From an uncultured Eubacteriales bacterium (GTDB taxonomy: Bacteria > Bacillota_A > Clostridia > Lachnospirales > Lachnospiraceae), in NCBI GenBank assembly GCA_900321365.1, contig ONVT01000215.1, forward strand, positions 1-7,394: a stretch of 7,394 nt of DNA. Direction: 5' to 3'. Position numbers and translations under genes: made by a program. The notes below the pieces were generated by a model. It worked only from the letters and a program-made list of their open reading frames with translations. It ran no database searches and was not told the DNA's origin. This document shows positions 1-6,324 of this stretch, in pieces. Positions within the stretch are counted from its first letter, which is position 1; each line of letters opens with the position of its first letter.

Positions 1-1
1 C

Positions 2-1915
2 TCAGGATGCCGAGAACATATCCAGCATCGTCTGGGTGTTGTCGCCGCTGACGGAACGGACCGTAACCAGCGCAATGTAGGTTCCCGCCGGGATCCCGAT
101 TTGCTTCTGGGTTCCGGACATTCCCGCGTAATCGAAGTTGATGTCAAGGCTGTAGAAGGTCTGTCCCATGCAGTTTACCGTATTCACCGCCGCTCCCGTG
201 ACAGTCGCTCCGAGCTCTTCCAGGGAAGAGGTGGAGATGCTCATGGCCTCATTGAGAATCTCCTTTACATCCTCCTGGCTCAGGGACTGGACACCGGGAT
301 CCATGAAGGAGGCTCCGTTCTCCACAACCACGTTCATGACTTCCATTCCGTTCGCGCTCTGCGCATAGGCGACACAGACCGGAACGCCCGCCTCGATGCA
401 GGTGCGGAACTGGTCCGCGGTAAGTCCCTGGTTCAGGGTGACAAGCTGATCCTGATTCGCCTGGATCCATCCCGCCGGGAGGAGATAGCTGAATCCGAAC
501 AGGTCATTGGAATAGCCGGCTGTGGAAGTGGTTCCGAGAGGATCTCCGGTCGGAGAGGTAACCACCGGGGGATCTGCGATTTCCGGGCCAGGCGCGGTCG
601 TCTCAGGCTGAGGTGCCGTGGTCTCAGGCTGAGGTGTCGTGGTTTCCGGCTGAGGCGCCGTGGTCTGAGTGCTGCTGCCGATGACATTTCCGTCCGGAAG
701 CGTCCAGACAATGCCTGCATTCGGGCGCATCGACGAGATCGCGGTGTTCTTGTCACCGTTCAGAATCTTGTAGAACTCTGTCCACACGTCACCCGTCTGC
801 ACATCGGTGGGATACTGTACGACCACACTGAAGGTGCCTTCGGGTGTACTCATGGTTCCGAGATAGTCATAGCTCGGAAGGTAGGTGTAATCCTCGCTCT
901 GCGGGATCAGCATAATCGTGAAGAGATGGCCTCCGAAACCGGCGTCGGCGCTTTCCTTGCTGACGACCTGGAGATTATACCCTGTGTCGTTTGACTGTGA
1001 GAGCGCTGCGTCAAAATGCCCCGTCCATGCCGGCGGAATCGTCATCGTGTAGTAATCCGTCGTGACAGTCCACGAGCTGTCATCGTTCTGCACATAGAGA
1101 TCGCTCTGCGGAGCGGGTGCGTTCGTCTCCGGCTGGGGAGCGGTTGTCTCCGGCACAGGCGCGGTTGTCTCCGGCTGGGGACCCTGGTTATGGGAGCCCA
1201 TCAGGGTCGTCGCCGAGATGATGTCCTCAAGCTGGCTGCCAAGCATAAAGTCAAGCTCCGGAATCTCTCGCTTTGTGAACATGTACAGGACATCATTCGG
1301 TGCAAGCCAGATGTACCGCGTGTCGCGGACGGTGTATCCCTGGATTCCGTAATTGTACACGATCTTCTGCAGGTTCTTGTCGCCGACCGTCACATCTGCC
1401 GGTCCTTCCGCGATTGTCAGATCCGGCCTGGATTCCTGCATATAGGACGTATACCGGTCGAAGAAACTGTCTGTCGTATTGTCCTGGAATGCGCCGACCA
1501 TCATATTCGGGATTCCGTGCTCTCCCCAGGTATCGATGTAATAAAAGCCCTGATCCTCCGAGTTCTGCAGCATGTAGCTTCCCTGGATGCGAAGCTCCAG
1601 ACCGATGTCATCCAGTACAACCGTGTCTGTATCCTCTTCCATTCCCCACGCGTTTCCTGCCTGCGCCTCGAGGTTTGACAGATCCATCGTGGAACCCATG
1701 GCGGTGGAGCCGGCCAGTCCTTCCTTCTCTCCGTTCCCGATCTCACCGACGATGCTCACATCGATCCCTGCGCCCTGCTGCGGCGCCTCGCCCCCGGAAA
1801 TGATGATGTCTTCCCCTGCTCCGATCTCCACATCCTCCGCGAAGGCAGCCATGCCCTGCGACAGCACCATTGCGCCTGTAAGCGCCGTTACCATCATTCT
1901 CTTCCAAAGCTTCAT
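2..1915 (-). CDS. Secreted multidomain protein with PETTAP linkers, function unknown
   Basis: This 637-residue protein is probably exported. Residues 1-26 form a classical signal peptide: basic MKLWKR start, hydrophobic core, and a type I signal peptidase site AFA|ED at 26/27. There is no lipobox, LPXTG motif or C-terminal membrane segment, so release or non-covalent wall association is likely. Residues 27-95 are acidic and Gly/Ala-rich. Three probable globular regions follow: about 100-240, 271-405 and 466-637. Regions 2 and 3 open with a similar motif (YYTMTIPPAW at 288-297; FGFSYLLPAGW at 473-483), reminiscent of PsbP/LpqN-like folds. Region 2 also has the GGHLFTIML...LPSYDYLG pattern that I recall from uncharacterised clostridial secreted proteins. 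Pro/Thr-rich linkers lie at about 246-270 and 418-447. I see no catalytic motif. The ATG has a strong Shine-Dalgarno seven bases upstream, and the stop falls one base before the window edge. The reading frame is very secure; the fold assignment is tentative. Confidence 0.93.
   Translation of the reverse strand: MKLWKRMMVTALTGAMVLSQGMAAFAEDVEIGAGEDIIISGGEAPQQGAGIDVSIVGEIGNGEKEGLAGSTAMGSTMDLSNLEAQAGNAWGMEEDTDTVVLDDIGLELRIQGSYMLQNSEDQGFYYIDTWGEHGIPNMMVGAFQDNTTDSFFDRYTSYMQESRPDLTIAEGPADVTVGDKNLQKIVYNYGIQGYTVRDTRYIWLAPNDVLYMFTKREIPELDFMLGSQLEDIISATTLMGSHNQGPQPETTAPVPETTAPQPETNAPAPQSDLYVQNDDSSWTVTTDYYTMTIPPAWTGHFDAALSQSNDTGYNLQVVSKESADAGFGGHLFTIMLIPQSEDYTYLPSYDYLGTMSTPEGTFSVVVQYPTDVQTGDVWTEFYKILNGDKNTAISSMRPNAGIVWTLPDGNVIGSSTQTTAPQPETTTPQPETTAPQPETTAPGPEIADPPVVTSPTGDPLGTTSTAGYSNDLFGFSYLLPAGWIQANQDQLVTLNQGLTADQFRTCIEAGVPVCVAYAQSANGMEVMNVVVENGASFMDPGVQSLSQEDVKEILNEAMSISTSSLEELGATVTGAAVNTVNCMGQTFYSLDINFDYAGMSGTQKQIGIPAGTYIALVTVRSVSGDNTQTMLDMFSAS
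587..661 (-). repeat. 21-bp tandem repeats encoding PQPETTA linker 2
   Basis: Between the second and third domains of the secreted protein, a 21-bp unit recurs about three and a half times. On the + strand copies begin near GTCTCAGGCTGAGGTGCCGT with a few substitutions. It encodes the seven-residue period PQPETTA, with one copy reading PQPETTT. Such linkers are typical flexible spacers in Gram-positive exported proteins. The near-identity of the copies at the DNA level suggests recent duplication or ongoing slippage. Confidence 0.85.
1106..1177 (-). repeat. Degenerate 21-bp repeats encoding PETTAP linker 1
   Basis: Between the first and second domains of the secreted protein, about three copies of a seven-residue unit occur (QPETTAP, VPETTAP, QPETNAP, then APQ). 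The + strand shows related GTCTCCGGCTGGGGAGCGGTT-like units. The DNA is more diverged from unit to unit than in the second linker, and its codons differ (CCGG rather than CAGG in the core). The two linkers therefore seem to have expanded separately or at different times. Confidence 0.75.
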
Positions 1916-1922
1916 GTCCGTT

Positions 1923-1930
1923 CTCCTTTC
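1923..1930 (-). promoter_or_regulatory. Ribosome binding site of the secreted protein gene
   Basis: GAAAGGAG on the minus strand ends seven bases before the ATG at 1915. It is a close match to the Gram-positive consensus at the best spacing. It fixes the start and agrees with the signal peptide beginning MKLWKR. Confidence 0.85.
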
Positions 1931-2052
1931 TGTGTCCGGCTTCCGCCGGTTAAGTCACTGTCCGCGGATTCCCTCCGAATCTGCCTCTTTTTTCGTGCCT
2001 GAGTCCTTTTCCTTCCGCATCTGAAACAGTGTATCTGCGGTGTTTTTTGTTC

Positions 2053-2089
2053 CTCTGTCCTGTAGGACGGAGCTCCCGGCGGAGCCGTC
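2053..2089 (-). promoter_or_regulatory. Leader with two overlapping, mutually exclusive stem-loops
   Basis: Two inverted repeats share bases 2066-2072. On the minus strand the first is GACGGCTCC-GCCG-GGAG-(CT bulge)-CCGTC (2089-2066), a nine-pair stem. The second is CTCCGTCCT-AC-AGGACAGAG (2072-2053), nine-base arms with one mismatch. Because the middle segment can pair with either side, the two cannot form together. This lies 138-174 bases upstream of the secreted protein start. It could be a leader switch, or the second dyad could be a protein-binding operator. No T-tract follows either stem on the minus strand, so neither is a standard terminator. The base pairing is seen; the function is inferred. 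Confidence 0.35.
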
Positions 2090-2101
2090 ACATTCATTTT
2101 C

Positions 2102-2126
2102 AAAAAAATCCACCTGTGCAGTTGGA
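2102..2126 (-). terminator. Probable Rho-independent terminator after the MscS-like gene
   Basis: Starting four bases after the channel gene's stop codon, the minus strand reads TCCAACTGCACAGGTGGA and then seven Ts. The 18-base segment folds into a short stem (TCCA/TGGA, an A-G mismatch, CT/AG) with a GCAC loop. The stem is weak for a terminator, but the position and uninterrupted T7 tract fit. If it works, the secreted protein gene needs its own promoter in the next 180 bases. I see no convincing -35/-10 pair there. Confidence 0.5.
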
Positions 2127-2130
2127 ACCG

Positions 2131-5055
2131 TCATCTCTCTACCAGATTGTCGTCCCCCTGGTGGAACGTCACCTGCGGATACGGCACACTGATGTTATTC
2201 TTCTGGAAGATCCTGTAAACGATGCGGTTGACCTCCCGCTCCACCTTCCTCCGGCACGGCTCATGGCACCTGGACGCCATCCTGAGCACGACTCCGTTCT
2301 CATCCAGGCTCCTGACACCGATGTAGGTCGGCCCATCCAGGATCAGCGGGCTCTTGTCCGGAACGTTCTTCAGCTCTTCCCGAAGGATCTTCTCCACGCT
2401 CTCGAGCCGCTCCTCATAGCGGATCTGGAAATCACTGTAGACGATCGCAGAGCGCATGGTCATATGGACCACGTTCCTGACCTCATTGTTCGGAATGATC
2501 TTTACATCATCCGTATCCATGTCGAAGAGTTTCGTCATACGAATGCCGAGTTCCATGACATATCCGCGGAAATCCCCGACCTGCACGACATCGCCGACCT
2601 GTACGTTCCCCTCCATCAGAAGGAAGATTCCGGCCAGGATATCGCCGACCAGGCTGTTCGCGCCGATACCAAGGACCACCGACACGATTCCGGCAGAAGC
2701 CATCAGAGCGGTCGGATTCAGTCCGAAGCAGATCATACACCGGTATATGAGAAATGCGATCGCCACGTAGGTCACCAGGCTTCCGACCATCCTCAGGATC
2801 GTGCCTCCCCGGATCGGGAGGATATCACTCACCGCCCTGACCAGCCTGGAAAAGAGGAAGACAATGATGGCGCCCTTACTCATGATGATCGCGGCGGAGG
2901 ACAGCGCAAACACATTGATGCCGCGCTCCCACCTTCCGTCCAGTACATATCCCAGAACGCCGCCCGAGCCGCCATTCCCCCGGAAAGTACTGTAGGCGGC
3001 AAACAGCGCTGCCGCTATGACCGCGTAATACTCGAGCACGCGCAGCGTCCGGTACTCCGGAGAATTCTGGTCCTCCTTAACCGTATGCCTGCCTTCATCC
3101 GGCTGGACGATCTCGATCTGCTCCCGGCTGGTATAAAGCGCCATGCCGGCCAGGAACAGGAGAATCGCACCCAGAATCGCGGCCGCCACGCAGACAGGGA
3201 ATCTCTGGTTGAGCAGATTGCTCTTGGATATCGCGAAATAGATTATGTTGATCCCGATGGCATCTGTCACAACATAATAGGTTTTGCCGTTGATTGTAAC
3301 GAAATCACAGTAATTGTCCCTGATCTGATTCTCCGTCAGCCCGTATTCCAGGGCATCCCTTCCGGTCATATCCTCATCCGGATAGTAGGAAAACTTCTTC
3401 GTTTCCGAATCTATGGAGAACACAAATCCGCCGCTGCCGGGAAGGACTCTGCCCAGGATTCCCGCAAGAGAAAATCTCTGGAGGGCCTCATCCACCGAGG
3501 GATCAAAATACCAGACATACAGATACCCGGAATTGTTGCCGTCACTGCCTGCGATAGGCAGGATCACCCTCCTTCCGTCCCTGATCCAGTCGACCGTCTC
3601 TCTTCCCTCATCCTGTCTTGCGGTCTCCTCCGCGACATTTACAGTAGTGTTGTCCCCTGCTTTTTCGGGTACAAAGATCTGATAAGCCATCGCAGACGAC
3701 GCAACCTTGCAGTTGCCCTCCGTATCCAGAATCTGGAGTTCGGTGGCATTGACGTCATAGGAAACCTCATCCAGCCAGGCTGACGTGTACAGATCAGGAT
3801 TAACGGAAAGAAGATGCGTAAACAGCCCCAGCTGGCTCTTCTTTTCGCGGTCATACACGGTGATGTAGCTCGCCGCGGCTTCCGTCTCATAGGCTACGTT
3901 CTTCTCGATCTTTTCAGTGTATCTGGACGCGGCCTCCGCCCAGGTAGACATGAGGTACAGGGTCTGGAGATAAAAATGAAACAGGAACAGCATCACGATC
4001 ATCACGATGGTCAGAATCAGCAGTTTATACTTCCTGCTCCTGTGGACTGTCTTTTTCCCGGAACCCGTAAAGTCGGAGAGAATCCTTACCTTCTTCTGCC
4101 TCAGAAGCAGAACAACATAGTACACGAGCGCCGCGCAGAGCATCGCAAACACAATCGACATGACATACTTGTTGAACAAGGAGGACTCCTCCAGCTCTTT
4201 CTCGGGGATCGCACACGCAACCCACACGCCATCCTCCTTCAGGAAGGAGGTATGCAGATACATCTTCTCACCGTTGATATTCTGCCAGACATAGCCTCCG
4301 TCCTTAATCTCGTCCAGATGGATTCCCAGTTCCTCGACCACAGCTTCATTGGAGGTATTATCCGGATAGTAAAGCAGGGATTTCGTCTTATCAGACCATA
4401 CAAACAGGTAGCCCATCTGCCCGATTGTCTCATGCCCCAGAAGATCCGTCCAGATGCTGTCCTCAGACAGAAACACGGTCCTGATTACATTGAAGACCTT
4501 CAGAACAATTGCATGATCCTTGTCATATGCAAGCGAATACCATTCACAGTATGCGTCAATACCGTCATACTCAGCCTGGTCTTCCGACTCATCCGGGACA
4601 GGCTCCATCCAGCTCACCTCTCCCGTCTCAAATGTCTCCCACAGAGGCTCAAAAACCTCATTCGAAAGGTGATCCCGGGATCCGGTCGCACTGGCCAGAA
4701 CCTTCCCTTCGCGGTCGGTGATCATGATATCCTCAACGGAAAGGGTCTGGTTGATCATCGAAAGATAATCATCCGAGATTTCAAACCCGGGATCCAGCTG
4801 TGCAAAGGTTCCAAGAGTCCGGGCATCCTGCATATAGAGCAGTGACATGGATAATTCCATGCTGTCGAAAGACTCTCTTGACTCCTTCTTTGTCTTTTCA
4901 AGATTTTTGACAGCCTGCGCCATCTCCGTCTGGATCCGGTACCTGCCGTTCCGGTACTGAATCTTGTCCAGAGCAAAAAAATACAGAAACACCGCGGCGA
5001 TCCCGAGCAGAATCGTGATGATTATCCTGGCCTTTGTGTTCTCTGTCCTGTTCAT
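2131..5055 (-). CDS. MscS-family channel with two tandem extracellular Cache-like sensor regions
   Basis: This 974-residue membrane protein has a C-terminal MscS core. The pore helix is at about 782-815, with the Gly/Ala-rich run VVLGIGANSLVGDILAGIF. The beta domain follows with VQVGDVVQVGDFRGYV and KIIPNNEV, and a YPQV motif comes near the C-terminus. Upstream lie two repeated units: TM 10-28, ectodomain 29-296, TM 297-318; then TM 343-364, ectodomain 366-618, TM 619-641. Further helices at about 671-689, 715-737 and 754-772 precede the pore, giving eight in all with both termini cytoplasmic. Each ectodomain has the GxxG[YF]hF...YYPD...INGxxYY pattern of Cache-like folds. E. coli MscS is only 286 residues. 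The role is probably pressure-relief or ion efflux with possible ligand modulation (inferred). The start at 5055 is chosen for its AAGGA site nine bases upstream and the TM that follows; an in-frame upstream extension to 5157 lacks support. Confidence 0.93.
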   Translation of the reverse strand: MNRTENTKARIIITILLGIAAVFLYFFALDKIQYRNGRYRIQTEMAQAVKNLEKTKKESRESFDSMELSMSLLYMQDARTLGTFAQLDPGFEISDDYLSMINQTLSVEDIMITDREGKVLASATGSRDHLSNEVFEPLWETFETGEVSWMEPVPDESEDQAEYDGIDAYCEWYSLAYDKDHAIVLKVFNVIRTVFLSEDSIWTDLLGHETIGQMGYLFVWSDKTKSLLYYPDNTSNEAVVEELGIHLDEIKDGGYVWQNINGEKMYLHTSFLKEDGVWVACAIPEKELEESSLFNKYVMSIVFAMLCAALVYYVVLLLRQKKVRILSDFTGSGKKTVHRSRKYKLLILTIVMIVMLFLFHFYLQTLYLMSTWAEAASRYTEKIEKNVAYETEAAASYITVYDREKKSQLGLFTHLLSVNPDLYTSAWLDEVSYDVNATELQILDTEGNCKVASSAMAYQIFVPEKAGDNTTVNVAEETARQDEGRETVDWIRDGRRVILPIAGSDGNNSGYLYVWYFDPSVDEALQRFSLAGILGRVLPGSGGFVFSIDSETKKFSYYPDEDMTGRDALEYGLTENQIRDNYCDFVTINGKTYYVVTDAIGINIIYFAISKSNLLNQRFPVCVAAAILGAILLFLAGMALYTSREQIEIVQPDEGRHTVKEDQNSPEYRTLRVLEYYAVIAAALFAAYSTFRGNGGSGGVLGYVLDGRWERGINVFALSSAAIIMSKGAIIVFLFSRLVRAVSDILPIRGGTILRMVGSLVTYVAIAFLIYRCMICFGLNPTALMASAGIVSVVLGIGANSLVGDILAGIFLLMEGNVQVGDVVQVGDFRGYVMELGIRMTKLFDMDTDDVKIIPNNEVRNVVHMTMRSAIVYSDFQIRYEERLESVEKILREELKNVPDKSPLILDGPTYIGVRSLDENGVVLRMASRCHEPCRRKVEREVNRIVYRIFQKNNISVPYPQVTFHQGDDNLVER

Positions 5056-5062
5056 AGACTGA

Positions 5063-5070
5063 TTTCCTTC
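5063..5070 (-). promoter_or_regulatory. Ribosome binding site deciding the channel gene start
   Basis: GAAGGAAA on the minus strand places AAGGA nine bases before the ATG at 5055. The in-frame starts further upstream (5157, 5103, 5085) would add a short polar, basic tail ahead of the first membrane helix. The start at 5055 gives a compact MNRTENTKAR cytoplasmic tip followed at once by the helix. Confidence 0.75.
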
Positions 5071-5160
5071 ATGCTGACGGGGCATTCCCGTCTCCTGAAC
5101 CATCCTTTTTCGTTTCTGGATCTGACTCAGTATTACCTGCAGTGCCGGCCTTATCATTTG

Positions 5161-5199
5161 CGGCAGAAAACTACTGCCGTACTATGTGAATACTATCTG
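5161..5199. other. Intergenic stem-loop and short direct repeats between ATPase and channel genes
   Basis: In the 190-bp gap 5056-5245, CGGCAG-AAAACTA-CTGCCG (5161-5179) is a perfect six-pair inverted repeat with a seven-base loop. Next to it are direct repeats TACTATGTG (5180-5188) and TACTATCTG (5191-5199), 11 bp apart, about one helical turn. No T-tract follows the stem on either strand, so it is not a standard terminator for the ATPase gene. The repeats could form a regulator site for the channel gene. I found no convincing promoter hexamers. The pattern is seen; the role is open. Confidence 0.3.
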
Positions 5200-5245
5200 C
5201 CATATGCTCTCGGAGAAAAAGACAAACAGAATATAAATATCCTTA

Positions 5246-6202
5246 TTACTGCAGGGGATGATGGCATGCAACCATCCTTCCTCCCATGTCTCTCATCTCA
5301 GGCATCTGCTCAGCACACTCCTTCGTCGCGTACGGACATCTTGTACGGAAGCGGCAGCCGGAGGGCGGATCCACCGCGCTGGGGATCTCCCCGCCAAGAA
5401 GCTGGTCGGGATCATGCCTGTGATGCGGATCCGGAACCAGGATCGCGTTCATCAGGAAGCGCGTATACGGATGGAGCGGGGAGTGGAAGACCTCCTCCAC
5501 GGGACCAATCTCACAGAGCATGCCGAGAAACATGATGCACACGCGGTCCGAGATATGGCGGACCACCGAGAGATCATGGCTGATGAACAGATAGGTCAGG
5601 CCCCTTGCCTCCTGAAGCTCCCTGAGCAGATTCAGGATCTGGTTCTGCACCGGCACGTCGAGCGCGGAGACCGGCTCATCACAGACGATCAGCTCCGGCT
5701 CCAGCGCAAGCGAGCGCGCGATCCCGATCCTCTGCCGCTGACCGCCGGAAAATTGATGCGGATAGCGGTAGAGATACTCCTCCGGTACGCCCACGTCATC
5801 CATCAGTTCCAGCACCCGTTCGGTCATCTCATCCTTCGAAAGATGGATCCGGCCTGTCCTCATCGGCTCCGAGATCAGTTCCCGCACATTCATCCGCGGA
5901 TCCAGCGACGCGTACGGATCCTGAAAGATCAGCTGGAGCTGGCGGCGGTACTGGGCAAATTCTTTGTCGCTCAGGTCGGTCACATCCTCTCCTTTAAAGA
6001 GGATTCTTCCGCTGTCCGGTTTCGCAAGCCGGATCAGCAGGCGCCCCAGGGTGGACTTTCCACAGCCGGACTCCCCCACCAGCCCCAGAGTTTCTCCACG
6101 GAACAGGCTTAAGGATACTCCGGACACGGCGTGCACCTTCTTCTTCCTTCCGGCCGGAAAGGTCTTTGTCAGGTCTTTCGCCTCAAGCAGGATCTCACTC
6201 AT
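5246..6202 (-). CDS. Oligopeptide/dipeptide ABC transporter ATP-binding protein (DppF/OppF type)
   Basis: This 318-residue cytoplasmic ATPase should drive uptake of peptides, or another Opp/Dpp-family substrate, together with the preceding ATPase and two permeases outside the window. All nucleotide-binding motifs are present: Walker A GESGCGKST (43-51), Q-loop FQDP (93-96), signature FSGGQRQR (151-158), Walker B LIVCDEP (171-177), D-loop SALD (179-182) and H-loop SHD (208-210). The family's C-terminal extension follows, with cysteines at 283, 289, 296 and 313. These match the Cys pattern that binds a [4Fe-4S] cluster in some DppD/DppF proteins. Length is normal. A small oddity is Pro184 in SALDVPVQ, where Ser is usual. 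The ATG overlaps the stop of the preceding gene (ATGA) and has an excellent Shine-Dalgarno. The sequence cannot separate opp from dpp or nickel-type importers, so no symbol is given. Confidence 0.96.
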   Translation of the reverse strand: MSEILLEAKDLTKTFPAGRKKKVHAVSGVSLSLFRGETLGLVGESGCGKSTLGRLLIRLAKPDSGRILFKGEDVTDLSDKEFAQYRRQLQLIFQDPYASLDPRMNVRELISEPMRTGRIHLSKDEMTERVLELMDDVGVPEEYLYRYPHQFSGGQRQRIGIARSLALEPELIVCDEPVSALDVPVQNQILNLLRELQEARGLTYLFISHDLSVVRHISDRVCIMFLGMLCEIGPVEEVFHSPLHPYTRFLMNAILVPDPHHRHDPDQLLGGEIPSAVDPPSGCRFRTRCPYATKECAEQMPEMRDMGGRMVACHHPLQ

Positions 6203-6324
6203 ACCGAATCCTCCTTCCGCGAATCCCGTGTCTGTTCAGACGCCTGTGCGGAGGCCTTCTGAAAACCATGCGGCGCCTCAGACGACTGCGTGGCTGCTTT
6301 CAGCGAATCCTGCGCCTGTTCAGA
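6199..6324 (-). repeat. Three-unit 42-bp tandem repeat ending the first ATPase gene
   Basis: The last 126 bases of the first ATPase gene divide into three 42-base units starting at 6324, 6282 and 6240 on the minus strand, each beginning TCTGA. They encode SEQAQDSLKAATQS, SEAPHGFQKASAQA and SEQTRDSRKEDSV-stop. Units 1 and 3 match at 23 of their first 28 bases (TCTGAACAG...GGATTCGC.GAA.G). Unit 2 matches unit 3 at about 17 of 28. The repeat makes a polar tail beyond the normal family end, and unit 3 carries the next gene's ribosome binding site. Confidence 0.65.

Noticed and set aside
1912..2103. A 63-codon minus-strand frame (TTG start, or ATG at 2097) ending in an ATGA overlap with the exported protein gene
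   Set aside because: The frame starts within the T-tract of the probable terminator, has no ribosome binding site and encodes a basic low-complexity peptide with no recognisable motif. It more likely reflects an untranslated leader. The CFRCG pair alone is not enough to call a zinc-binding peptide.
2029..3783. A long + strand open frame (584 codons) antisense to the channel gene
   Set aside because: It lies wholly opposite a well-supported MscS gene, and its product is rich in His, Arg, Asp and Pro with no domain. This is the usual shadow of a GC-rich gene. The + strand frames opposite the ATPases and the exported protein were rejected for the same reason.
5056..5157. A 34-codon N-terminal extension of the channel protein
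   Set aside because: It is a polar, basic stretch without a convincing ribosome binding site. The internal ATG at 5055 has AAGGA nine bases upstream and leads straight into the first membrane helix.
5161..5179. The stem-loop after the second ATPase as a Rho-independent terminator
   Set aside because: The stem is followed by CAAATGATAAGG on the minus strand, with no T-tract, and it lies about 65 bases past the stop codon.
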